A DNA stretch of 36,040 nucleotides from NCBI GenBank assembly GCA_030765125.1, contig JAVCDD010000201.1:1-36040 (forward strand), written 5' to 3'. The DNA comes from Candidatus Hatepunaea meridiana (GTDB lineage: Bacteria > Electryoneota > AABM5-125-24 > Hatepunaeales > Hatepunaeaceae). The notes under the pieces are model-generated. The model did not search any database. It worked only from the letters and a program-made list of their open reading frames with translations, and had not been told where the DNA came from. Below, piece after piece: positions 8,693 through 16,478 of the stretch; position 1 is the first letter of the stretch; the number at the start of each line of letters is the position of its first letter. A program made the position numbers and the translations under genes.

Positions 8693-9723
8693 CTTTTCCA
8701 TACATTGAACAACAACACTATGGCAATTGTAAACAAAATACCTGCGATTACAGAGATTCTTGTTAAACCTCGTTTCAAACCAGAGGTATATTTCATTATA
8801 CTATCTGCAAGCCATCCATTATGAGGGACATAAGAGCCGTATTCCATTTTTATATCCGGTATATATCCGAAAAGACACGCTTCCGCTCTTTTCAGTTCAA
8901 CCGTATAAGAATAAAATTCTTCGTCTTCATTCGCAACATTTTTGCATTCATTAGCATTCTGGGTTATGGTAATCGTTGTATCAAGTTGTCCCCAGCGAAA
9001 GATCATTTCATCATTATATGTTATTTCAACACCGCTTATTTGATCAAATAAGGCATTACCGAAATGCGTTTCGAGGAATGTTGGAGCATAGATACTCAAT
9101 CCTTCGCTTAATCGTTTCACAAAAAAATCAAAATCCAGCGCTAAAGCGACAGCTCTGAAATCTGTCTGTTCAAAGGATTTCTTCATTATTAAAAGAATCA
9201 CAGGATCCTTTCCGTACAATGTATCACGCTTAAAAACAAAATCCCTTATAACATAGAAGTCCGGTTTTTTCTTTTCCTCTGGAGTTTTGGTCATCCATTT
9301 TCGATATTTTTCATAATAAAAGTTGACTTCGTTCTTAACATATCTGTCAACTTCAGAATCTGATTTTGTAAACCATTTATTTTCCGCACTATGCCCTGAT
9401 GAAAATGTATATATCGCTTGAATTCCTGTTTTTAAGTGATTTGGGAGGTTATTCGGATATTTCCCATCAAATTGCTCATCAGCTAATGCAACCTCACCCC
9501 ACTCGATTAATGGGTAGAAAGGCATTGCGGCAAAAGAATACATTGTCCTATACATGGATTCCAGATTATTCCCTGAATTTACATCCATTTCCAAAGATTC
9601 AAAATAAGCTTTTTCCACTATATCTTTCGTCAAGGCACTATTATGCACCCAGTAATTGCCAAGGACAATCAACCATCCTGCAAGAAGGAAAACTATCCCG
9701 AGGATAATTCTTGTGATAAGCAT
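8680..9723 (-). CDS. Two-TM extracytoplasmic protein, possibly the sensor half of a truncated kinase
   Basis: A 347-residue protein I cannot assign to a named family. It has a membrane helix near the N-terminus (about 4-22), a large extracytoplasmic region (about 30-305), and a second helix near the end (about 320-340) followed only by WKRSNT. This is the topology of the input part of a membrane histidine kinase, but the HAMP/kinase part is missing. The final residues and the TAG stop are supplied by the ACTTGTT tandem repeat at 8634-8682, so truncation by the repeat is plausible; no kinase remnant is visible downstream. The start is well supported by GGAGG five bases before the ATG. It follows the nuclease-like gene by 16 bp and may be in the aspS operon. 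Confidence 0.7.
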   Translation of the reverse strand: MLITRIILGIVFLLAGWLIVLGNYWVHNSALTKDIVEKAYFESLEMDVNSGNNLESMYRTMYSFAAMPFYPLIEWGEVALADEQFDGKYPNNLPNHLKTGIQAIYTFSSGHSAENKWFTKSDSEVDRYVKNEVNFYYEKYRKWMTKTPEEKKKPDFYVIRDFVFKRDTLYGKDPVILLIMKKSFEQTDFRAVALALDFDFFVKRLSEGLSIYAPTFLETHFGNALFDQISGVEITYNDEMIFRWGQLDTTITITQNANECKNVANEDEEFYSYTVELKRAEACLFGYIPDIKMEYGSYVPHNGWLADSIMKYTSGLKRGLTRISVIAGILFTIAIVLLFNVWKRSNT

Positions 9724-9739
9724 AACCCTCCAAATTAAG

Positions 9740-10279
9740 CTAACTGATACTATTTACAGGTTTTAGACTTGTCAGTTGTTCGCTGATTCGCGATACTGGA
9801 TATTCGGGCAGATATAAATTCCAGGTATCGATGTTCATTACCATACAACCCTCTATAAACCTGTTTTGCCAAGGATTTTCAGGAATACCTTCAACTGGAA
9901 TGTGCTTTCTTAGAATATCAGTTTGATAGAACAATTCAGCCTTTGTCAGGGCATCAATAGCAATTAGAACATAGTAGAAGACAGGTTTTCCGAGATTATT
10001 CATTGCATATTCGTATAGAAAACTATCCCTGCATTTAGGAATCAGTTCTTTGTTTACAAGCTCTTTTGATTTGAGTTTAGCAAGGAACCTGGTAAGTTCT
10101 TCTTTTGACACGCGTGGATGCTGAGGATCCTTAACTTCAATAAAAAGTATCTTATCATTCAGTTCAATAATGAAATCAACCGCTTTCATACAATGAGAAA
10201 GCCCGTGATTTTCATCATCAAATCGTCTGGCAGGCTTTAATGCCTTGGAAAAATCGAACTGGAGGTCATTCTCAATCAT
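9740..10279 (-). CDS. PD-(D/E)XK nuclease-like partner of the AAA ATPase
   Basis: A 179-residue protein with a visible PD-(D/E)XK-type core: KAVDFII (D35) followed by LFIEVKD (E48, K50), the metal-binding pattern of many restriction and repair nucleases. The rest is not recognisable to me. Its ATG overlaps the end of the ATPase gene by 8 bases, so the two are translationally coupled and probably form one complex. ATPase plus small nuclease pairs are a common design of anti-phage systems (Septu, Gabija and PARIS follow the same logic with other nuclease types), but this pair does not clearly match a named system. Nuclease activity is inferred from four or five residues only. Confidence 0.6.
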   Translation of the reverse strand: MIENDLQFDFSKALKPARRFDDENHGLSHCMKAVDFIIELNDKILFIEVKDPQHPRVSKEELTRFLAKLKSKELVNKELIPKCRDSFLYEYAMNNLGKPVFYYVLIAIDALTKAELFYQTDILRKHIPVEGIPENPWQNRFIEGCMVMNIDTWNLYLPEYPVSRISEQLTSLKPVNSIS

Positions 10280-11285
10280 TGCTTGACAGTCCCCCCATTT
10301 TCATTATAATTGCATCATAGATTGCAGAATAGGCGTCTGATATCTTATTCGGAATAATATCAAGATAATTATTTACGCTTTGGCAGACAATCTCATTGGT
10401 TTCTTCACTACGACTTAATTCGAAGTAACGAACTTTGTCTTTTGAAGTCATCTGAAGATCAAATTCTCGTAACAGAACGTAATTATGCGTAGCAATAAAT
10501 ATCTGCAACCCGATCCTTTGAAGACGCAGTAAAACATTCACAAGCGGATGCAGCAATGATGGGTTTAGATTTGCTTCAGGTTCGTCCCAGAATAACACCG
10601 CACCTTTACTTAGAGAACCACTCTTAATCAAAAGCCATAGCAAGCCTAACTTCCGTATTCCTTCTGCAAGTAATGTAAATTCTAATTCACCGGATTTATT
10701 TTTAAGATAGAAATGCTCACCTTTGATTATCACTTTCCCATTTATTAATTGCTGAAGAGCATCAGATAGTTCTTTTGTTTCACGTGGTATTGGTTCGTTT
10801 AAGTGTGGGGCATAAGCATGGTAAAATATATCCGCATAAATTTCCTCAAAGTGAATATTTCGAGTTTTGTATAAAGATAGAAATCCAGGTGCGTTTGCAA
10901 GCATTTCTTTCGCTGGTATATAAACCGGATATTCTAAACCATTAGAACCCCAATTTCCTCTTTCTTTAATATCGCTATTGGAATTCAAGTAGAATTTAAT
11001 CTGAAGTAGTTTGTTATCTTTATAAATACTTACGTTAGATTCTGTAGTATTTTTGCCACGTTTTACCAATCTGCCTATTCTCTTTTCTTTGGGCAAGAAA
11101 GCGCCTATAATCTTTTCCGCAATCCGCTTTTCCTCTTTCAATGCAGCAAGCGGGGAATATAGAATCTTTAGGATATGCGTCTTCCCCGTCCCATTGTCTC
11201 CAATAAGCAGATTAACTCCTGGTGAAAACTCCATATCAAGCTTATCAAATGCAGTAAAATCCTTTAATACTAATCTTTGTAACAT
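10272..11285 (-). CDS. AAA/ABC-type ATPase (AAA_21-like, OLD/SMC-related)
   Basis: A 337-residue ATPase of the RecF/OLD-like group. Walker A is GDNGTGKT (29-36); Walker B is AVLFWDEPEANL (229-240, D234 and E235); a signature-like region LLAEGIRKLGLLW precedes it; the switch His is in FIATHN (H267). No fused TOPRIM domain or other nuclease is present; the nuclease role is probably taken by the overlapping downstream gene. It begins 17 bp after the aspS stop with a strong GAGGAGG ribosome binding site, so it is probably transcribed with aspS. Likely function: ATP-dependent sensing or gating of the partner nuclease in defence or repair. Family call is firm, function is inference. Confidence 0.85.
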   Translation of the reverse strand: MLQRLVLKDFTAFDKLDMEFSPGVNLLIGDNGTGKTHILKILYSPLAALKEEKRIAEKIIGAFLPKEKRIGRLVKRGKNTTESNVSIYKDNKLLQIKFYLNSNSDIKERGNWGSNGLEYPVYIPAKEMLANAPGFLSLYKTRNIHFEEIYADIFYHAYAPHLNEPIPRETKELSDALQQLINGKVIIKGEHFYLKNKSGELEFTLLAEGIRKLGLLWLLIKSGSLSKGAVLFWDEPEANLNPSLLHPLVNVLLRLQRIGLQIFIATHNYVLLREFDLQMTSKDKVRYFELSRSEETNEIVCQSVNNYLDIIPNKISDAYSAIYDAIIMKMGGLSSND

Positions 11286-11302
11286 TTCAATCCTCCTCAG
11301 GT

Positions 11303-11342
11303 TTATTTCTCTGCTTTCTCTGCGTCCTCTGCGGTTTCATTT
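11303..11342. repeat. CTCTGCG-type dispersed repeat inside the aspS 3' end
   Basis: A degenerate array of about 9-base units (TCTCTGCTT, TCTCTGCGT, CCTCTGCGG) that is read as the last 11-12 codons and the stop of aspS on the minus strand. Clear relatives lie at about 16152-16186 and 19637-19665, with a fragment at about 26300. I recall this word family as widespread in environmental bacterial genomes, normally between genes. Confidence 0.8.
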
Positions 11343-13093
11343 CTAATCAATTTCAACCCAAGTTCCCGCAACTGTTCAGGTTCAATTTCCGCCGGTGCTC
11401 CATCCATCAGCGATGACGCAACATTGGTTTTAGGAAAGGCGATGATGTTTCTGATAGTCGTCTCACCGGCGAGCAGCATCACCAGCCTGTCAAAGCCGAG
11501 AGCGATGCCAGCATGGGGGGGGGCGCCATAGCTTAAGGCTTCCAGTAAAAAGCCGAAACGCTTCTTTGCTTCGATATTGTCTATACCGATGGCTTTGAAA
11601 ACCTTCTGCTGCAATTCGGGATCGTGAATACGGATGCTGCCGGTTGACATCTCGATACCGTTCAACACGAGGTCATAAGCCCGGCTGTATACATTTAACG
11701 GATCGGACTCTAATTTATCAATATCCTCTTCATTCGGTGCAGTAAAGGGATGATGAACTGCGGTTATGCCGTCGCTGTCTTCAATCGGTTCGAACAACGG
11801 TGGATTTACAACCCAGCAGAAGGCTAATTCGTTTTTATCTTCCAGATCCCAAAGCTGTGCTAATTTCCGGCGCAAGCGTCCTAACGCCTCAAGGGTCAGC
11901 TTTACTTTACCGGCGGCGAAAAGCAATAGATCGCCTTTCTCAGCGGAAAGATGTTTACACAATTCTGTTTGCTTATCTTCTTTAAATAACTTCCCGATTA
12001 TACCAGTGAGACCTTTATCGGTAAATGGAACCGAAAGCAATCCTGCAAGCCCCTGAGTTCGCGCTGGTTCCTCCAGCCGTTCACGTTCCTTGCGCGAAAG
12101 ACCTCCTTTGCCTTTGGCGCAGATACCGAAGACGCCGCCGCCTTCATTAATAACGTTTTCAAACGCCTTGAAGCCGGATCCACTGAAAAAATCATCACAT
12201 CTCTTAATTAAAAGCTCATAACGCATATCCGGTGCATCGCTGCCATATTTGGAAATGGCATCATCATATTCTATGCGTGGGAAAGGAATTTGAATATCCG
12301 TCCCTATAGTATCCTTCACCAGACGTTGCATCATCGCTTCGGTGTGAGTGAAAACATCTTCTTCTTCAACGAAAGACATCTCAACGTCGATCTGAGTGAA
12401 CTCCGGCTGGCGGTCGCGCCTCAGGTCTTCATCGCGGAAACAGCGTGCCAACTGGAAATACTTGTCAATACCTCCTATCATCAATGCCTGCTTATATAAT
12501 TGAGGCGATTGGGGCAGGGAGTAGCAGGATCCCGGACGTTCGCGGCTCGGTACGATATAATCCCGAGCGCCTTCAGGTGTACTGCGGATGAGGAATGGTG
12601 TCTCTACCTCGATGAATCCGAGTTCGGTGTGGAAATTCCTTACTGATTGGAGGGCTTTATGTCTTAACAGCAGGTTTTTTCTCATCCGGGGACGACGCAG
12701 ATCAAGATAACGGTAACGCAGCCTCAGTTCGGATCCGGGTTCTTCTTCATCCTCAACCTCTAAAGGCAGGTGATTTGCTCTACTGAGTATATTTATAACG
12801 GCAGCGGTTACTTCTATCTCACCTGTCTTCATATTTCTATTAACCATACCATCCGGTCTATGTCTGACGGTTCCTTCGATCTGGACAACGTCCTCGGAAT
12901 GAAGCTCACGGGCTGTCTGAGCGAGTTCGGGTGATTGGTCAAAGACTACCTGGGTTTTCCCATATTTATCACGAAGATCAATAAAGATAAATCCGCCTAA
13001 ATCTCTCTTTCGAGCAGTCCAGCCAGCCAGCTTAATATTTTGACCAACATTACTCGCGTTAAGTTCGCTGCATGTATGTGTGCGATATGTCAT
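11303..13093 (-). CDS. aspS: Aspartyl-tRNA synthetase, bacterial type
   Basis: Class II synthetase that charges tRNA-Asp (and tRNA-Asn in non-discriminating forms). The 596 residues include the N-terminal OB-fold anticodon-binding domain (about 1-110), class II motif 2 (FRDEDLRRDRQPEFTQ, about 218-233), the bacterial GAD insertion (about 300-420) and motif 3 (GIALGFDRLVMLLAG, about 550-564). Start: ATG with AAGGA just upstream. The end is odd: the usual C-terminus is extended by an Ala/Glu/Lys-rich tail (ETAEDAEKAEK) encoded by a copy of the CTCTGCGTCC-type dispersed repeat, which also supplies the TAA stop. Discriminating versus non-discriminating type cannot be told here. Confidence 0.97.
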   Translation of the reverse strand: MTYRTHTCSELNASNVGQNIKLAGWTARKRDLGGFIFIDLRDKYGKTQVVFDQSPELAQTARELHSEDVVQIEGTVRHRPDGMVNRNMKTGEIEVTAAVINILSRANHLPLEVEDEEEPGSELRLRYRYLDLRRPRMRKNLLLRHKALQSVRNFHTELGFIEVETPFLIRSTPEGARDYIVPSRERPGSCYSLPQSPQLYKQALMIGGIDKYFQLARCFRDEDLRRDRQPEFTQIDVEMSFVEEEDVFTHTEAMMQRLVKDTIGTDIQIPFPRIEYDDAISKYGSDAPDMRYELLIKRCDDFFSGSGFKAFENVINEGGGVFGICAKGKGGLSRKERERLEEPARTQGLAGLLSVPFTDKGLTGIIGKLFKEDKQTELCKHLSAEKGDLLLFAAGKVKLTLEALGRLRRKLAQLWDLEDKNELAFCWVVNPPLFEPIEDSDGITAVHHPFTAPNEEDIDKLESDPLNVYSRAYDLVLNGIEMSTGSIRIHDPELQQKVFKAIGIDNIEAKKRFGFLLEALSYGAPPHAGIALGFDRLVMLLAGETTIRNIIAFPKTNVASSLMDGAPAEIEPEQLRELGLKLIRNETAEDAEKAEK

Positions 13094-13097
13094 TTAA

Positions 13098-13197
13098 TTC
13101 CTTAAAAAGTAGTAAGAAAGGAAGCAATGAAGCAAGTGTAAATTACTTGTCCCTTTACTCCCTTTCACCCTTTCTTACTTTCTCACTTTCTTACTCA
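13098..13197. repeat. GTAAGAAA-type tandem array between subtilase and aspS
   Basis: On the minus strand the whole spacer between the subtilase stop and the aspS start is built from words such as GTAAGAAA, GTGAGAAA, GTAAGAAA and GGGTGAAA (period about 8), followed by a partial inverted copy. The TGA stop of the subtilase (13195-13197) touches the first unit. Any promoter for aspS would have to sit in this repeat or further upstream. Confidence 0.7.
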
Positions 13198-15918
13198 TTT
13201 AACCAATACAACCTTCCGAACCATCGAACCTTCAGCCCACACCAGATTGAAGAGGTAGACACCGGCGGGGATTCCTTCAGCGTTCCATTGATACGTGTGT
13301 AATCCAGGCATTGCGGATCCATTGTGAAGTTCGGTTATATGACGACCGCTTATATCTGAAACTTCCAGAACGTATTTGGCGCTGTAGGGTACGTTAATCT
13401 GAATGCTGGTCGTGGAATTGAACGGATTGGGTTTGGGCGTTCCCATTTCATAGAAAATCGGTTGAATGGAATGGAAGTCCTCATCCACACCGAGGTCGTA
13501 GAAATGGTCGAGGACTCGTTCGAGAATTTCTAACCGTGTCGTCGTTCCTCCGCCTCCACTGACAGATTCCATTGCAAAACCGAGATATACAAGGTGATAA
13601 TCACCCTCGTAATAAATCCCACCGATCTCTTCGTTGTTGGTGTAAGTGAATAATGCCTCCGCACCGTCAAGTGGTTCCATTGAGCTTGGCGAGGTGGTTC
13701 CGTTTCCAGCGCCGCCGCCGCCAACCAACAAAAGATCATATCCATCGGTAAGTTGGTTCTCATCAATACCTAACAACCGACGGGCGTCGGTATTATCGCT
13801 GACGTGTCTTGCTTTTAAATAGTTCTGATGAAATTCAGTCTCACCAATATCGTCACCGATGAATTGTCCGGACAGCAATAGATACCCATCCTGATCCAGG
13901 TAATTGCTGATGAGGGTTTGTTCTTCCTGTGTCAACGGGGTTTCGTTGTCACCGGTTTGCCAAACTACGAAATTGTAGCCATTGAGATACTCCTGTGATA
14001 ATGCCTCATTGGCAGCGACATCCCAAGTATCGTGAACAATCGGTCGCTGAATCAGGTCTTCCTGATAGAATTCCTCGTAATCGTCACCATTGTCGTCATC
14101 TACTAACAGGTACATTGGATGGCGAATAGTCATATCTATATCGAAAGAAGCCAGATACCCCTCATCCGAAGTAATTGTGAAAGTACTGGTCGAATAATGG
14201 ATAGGGGAATCACCACGGATATGGAAGGTGGGATACTCATCATCCCAAAGTTCATACGATACACCGGCGTCAAGGTCACCGATGTTGATCTCATCAGTAT
14301 CTATCACCACGTAAGGATCATCGTTTACCAAGTTTATTAATACGTTGTGAGCATCAACGTAGCCCTCTTCGTTAGATACGACCAGATTAATGGAGACGAC
14401 TTCGTTCCTTTCAAAACGACCGTCTTGATCACCGCGCACTTCAATGAATTCCATATCTGATATGCTGTATTTAGGACGGGTCGAATGCAGGAGATAACCC
14501 GCATCAATGCGGTAAGTAATTCCCGGGTATCGATCATTGTTACCTACTTCGGAAATATCCACAGATGTGCGCTGCATCCATTCCAGAACCTCATGGGGAG
14601 CAAGATCAGGCAGGGCTGACAATAACAATGCTCCAATTCCGGCGGCAAATGGTGAAGACATAGATGTTCCCTGCGTGGAAAAATAATCGTTGCGAGGCCA
14701 TCCTGACAGCATACTAACACCAGGTGTAACGATGTCAATAAAATCACCCCAATTGGAGAAGTCTGCCTTATAATCGCGTTGGTCACTCGCACCTACGCCA
14801 ATTACTTCAGGATAAGCGCATGGATAGAAATGCTCCCGATTTTGACTACGGTCATAAACACTATCGTTACCGGCGCCCGCAAATATTGTACAGCCTTCCC
14901 GGATAGCGAAAGCTATTGCATTACTTTCAACTCCACCACCAACATAGAGCCCTCCCCATGATAGATTTATCACGTCGGCGCCGTTTTCAGCGCAGTATTC
15001 TATACCACGGTAACCTTCCCGATTCCTACCAGGTTCCTGCGTCGAATAGTGTGCCAATATCATAAGTTTACAGTTGAAACCAGCTCCGGCAATACCTATT
15101 TCATTATCAGTTGACGCGGATGCGAGACCCGCAACGTGTGTGCCGTGTCCACCATCAACGCCCCAGTAATCGTCAGGCCAATTATCATTACCGCTGAAAT
15201 CCCATCCGTGAAAATCATCTTCGTAACCGTTTTCATCATTATCTTCACCGTCAGTGTCATCTTCCCAGGTAAGTATGCCATCACCGTTAAGGTCTTCTCC
15301 AGTGTTCTGCCATAGGTTATCCTGGAAATCCTCGTGAATGACGAGCCAACCATCATCATTTGCATCCATATCCAGACCGCCGTCAACTATGCCGATAACA
15401 ATCTCCTCACTGCCGTGAGTTACATCCCAGGCATCGGGAAGGTTACAATATGCGAGGTGCCATTGGTTTCTATAACGCTGATCGTTAGGAACGTATAGCT
15501 CATAGTTAATGGATACGAATTCAGCGAGTGGAATCTCAGGGCAGGCTTCATAAGCCTCTATCAAAGCAACCGGACCGTACGCCTCAGGAAAGTATACTGT
15601 ATAATAGCGTGACAGATCCGGAATTGTCGGATCCTTTGGTGTGGTTTTCATATTGTAGGTTTTCTCTATCTTATACACTCCGAATGCATCTGCAACGGCA
15701 TCCAGAGAAGGAACTCCCGTTACAACGATACCATCGAATTCCGTTAGGATAAGCGGAGCATTTTCTTGACAAATCTCAATATAGACCTGCCCGTGCTCGA
15801 CGTTATCACCGGGTCTCGCCCAGCTATAATCACCACCGTAACTTGCAATAGCTTTAATGGTAAAAATTACAGTAAAAACAACTATAATGAAAAACCTGGA
15901 AAATAATGAACGTAACAT
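13195..15918 (-). CDS. Secreted subtilisin-like serine protease with C-terminal sorting domain
   Basis: A 907-residue exported S8 protease. Signal peptide about 1-26; pro-region about 27-145; catalytic domain about 150-450 with Asp179 (GIVDGG), His258 (GGHGTHVAG), the oxyanion Asn351 (AGAGN) and Ser419 (GTSMSSP). Between Asp and His is an acidic insert (about 205-245) with DLNGDG and repeated DxDxDG-like stretches, probably a calcium-binding loop. A long middle part may hold beta-sandwich and flavodoxin-like regions. The last 80 residues (PKPNPFNSTTSIQ ... GIPAGVYLF ... KVVLVK) are a type A sorting domain as in type IX secretion (Por) substrates. Start is set by GAGG upstream of ATG. The sorting domain is the best taxonomic clue in the window. 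Confidence 0.93.
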   Translation of the reverse strand: MLRSLFSRFFIIVVFTVIFTIKAIASYGGDYSWARPGDNVEHGQVYIEICQENAPLILTEFDGIVVTGVPSLDAVADAFGVYKIEKTYNMKTTPKDPTIPDLSRYYTVYFPEAYGPVALIEAYEACPEIPLAEFVSINYELYVPNDQRYRNQWHLAYCNLPDAWDVTHGSEEIVIGIVDGGLDMDANDDGWLVIHEDFQDNLWQNTGEDLNGDGILTWEDDTDGEDNDENGYEDDFHGWDFSGNDNWPDDYWGVDGGHGTHVAGLASASTDNEIGIAGAGFNCKLMILAHYSTQEPGRNREGYRGIEYCAENGADVINLSWGGLYVGGGVESNAIAFAIREGCTIFAGAGNDSVYDRSQNREHFYPCAYPEVIGVGASDQRDYKADFSNWGDFIDIVTPGVSMLSGWPRNDYFSTQGTSMSSPFAAGIGALLLSALPDLAPHEVLEWMQRTSVDISEVGNNDRYPGITYRIDAGYLLHSTRPKYSISDMEFIEVRGDQDGRFERNEVVSINLVVSNEEGYVDAHNVLINLVNDDPYVVIDTDEINIGDLDAGVSYELWDDEYPTFHIRGDSPIHYSTSTFTITSDEGYLASFDIDMTIRHPMYLLVDDDNGDDYEEFYQEDLIQRPIVHDTWDVAANEALSQEYLNGYNFVVWQTGDNETPLTQEEQTLISNYLDQDGYLLLSGQFIGDDIGETEFHQNYLKARHVSDNTDARRLLGIDENQLTDGYDLLLVGGGGAGNGTTSPSSMEPLDGAEALFTYTNNEEIGGIYYEGDYHLVYLGFAMESVSGGGGTTTRLEILERVLDHFYDLGVDEDFHSIQPIFYEMGTPKPNPFNSTTSIQINVPYSAKYVLEVSDISGRHITELHNGSAMPGLHTYQWNAEGIPAGVYLFNLVWAEGSMVRKVVLVK

Positions 15919-15978
15919 TGTTACCTCTTTTTTATGTTGGGTTTATTAACCAGACTGCATAATAGTATACACGTTCCC

Positions 15979-16045
15979 GTCAGGTTTCAAGCGAAGCGTA
16001 ACCTGACGGGGAGGCTGTCAGGTTACGCTTCGCTTGAAACCTGAC
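15979..16045. repeat. Perfect 29-bp inverted repeat
   Basis: Arms 15979-16007 and 16017-16045 are perfectly complementary with a 9-base loop. Each arm itself begins GTCAGGTT and ends AACCTGAC, so either arm can also fold alone. Downstream follow CTGACAGCAACG (16041-16052), a 12-mer repeated exactly at 16423-16434. Confidence 0.92.
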
Positions 16046-16151
16046 AGCAACGCAACGTTAACTATTTAATGGTAGGGTTAATAACTAAATTATTGAAAAG
16101 ACCGATTTAGTATAATAAACGCTGAAAGGACACTATTGATTCACCGATAAA

Positions 16152-16186
16152 GAAACCTCTGTGCCCTCTGCGTCCTCTGCGGTAAA
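16152..16186. repeat. CTCTGCG-type dispersed repeat
   Basis: Three near-identical 9-base units in a row (CCTCTGTGC, CCTCTGCGT, CCTCTGCGG) followed by TAAAATAAA. Same family as the repeat that ends aspS and the one at 19637-19665. Confidence 0.85.
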
Positions 16187-16258
16187 ATAAACTCTTCAAG
16201 CAAATTTACGAAATTTCACTCGTCAAGTCAATAAAATGTTAGAAATGAGTAAACAAGG

Positions 16259-16287
16259 TTGACAGTAGCTGAGCTTTTAATTATATT
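16259..16287 (+). promoter_or_regulatory. Sigma-70-type promoter of tRNA-Met
   Basis: TTGACA at 16259-16264, a 17-base spacer, and TATATT at 16282-16287, ending 14 bases before the tRNA. The -35 is a perfect consensus match. The same -35, spacing and -10 recur at 32897-32925. Confidence 0.7.
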
Positions 16288-16301
16288 ATAAATTCTATTC
16301 A

Positions 16302-16375
16302 GGCGGAGTAGCTCAGTTGGTTAGAGCAGTGGAATCATAATCCACGTGTCGGGGGTTCGAGTCCCTCCTCCGCTA
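16302..16375 (+). tRNA. tRNA-Met (CAT), elongator type
   Basis: A 74-base cloverleaf: acceptor GGCGGAG/CTCCGCT, D-arm GCTC/GAGC, anticodon stem GTGGA/TCCAC with loop ATCATAA (anticodon CAT), and T-arm GGGGG/CCCTC with TTCGAGT. The G1-U72 pair and lack of three G-C pairs in the anticodon stem exclude the initiator. tRNA-Ile2 (lysidine-modified CAT) is the alternative, but the acceptor ends resemble elongator tRNA-Met of Firmicutes. CCA is not encoded. Confidence 0.92.
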
Positions 16376-16384
16376 CAAATTCTG

Positions 16385-16455
16385 TAGGCTTTGGGCTTTA
16401 GGCTTTTGGTAGTATTCGATTTCTGACAGCAACGTAGCCCAATGCCCAAAGCCTA
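16385..16455. repeat. Inverted GGCTTTGGGC-type repeat after tRNA-Met
   Basis: TAGGCTTTGGGC (16385-16396) is perfectly complementary to 16444-16455, within longer degenerate arrays of GGGCTTT/AGGCTTTT words. It could end tRNA transcription, but no U-tract follows the stem, so this is uncertain. Confidence 0.7.
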
Positions 16456-16478
16456 AAAGCCAAATTCCTGGAGAAAAT

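Larger units (their letters stand above)
15919..16258. other. Divergent spacer without genes, repeat-rich
   Basis: Between the minus-strand subtilase and the plus-strand tRNA-Met promoter lie a 29-bp perfect hairpin (15979-16045), a CTCTGCG-type array (about 16152-16186) and AT-rich unique sequence. No open frame of any quality is seen. The subtilase promoter should be in 15919-15978, but no confident -35/-10 pair was found there. Confidence 0.6.

Noticed and set aside
12290..12499. Plus-strand frame inside aspS
   Set aside because: Lies over the conserved class II motif 2 region of aspS; no independent support.
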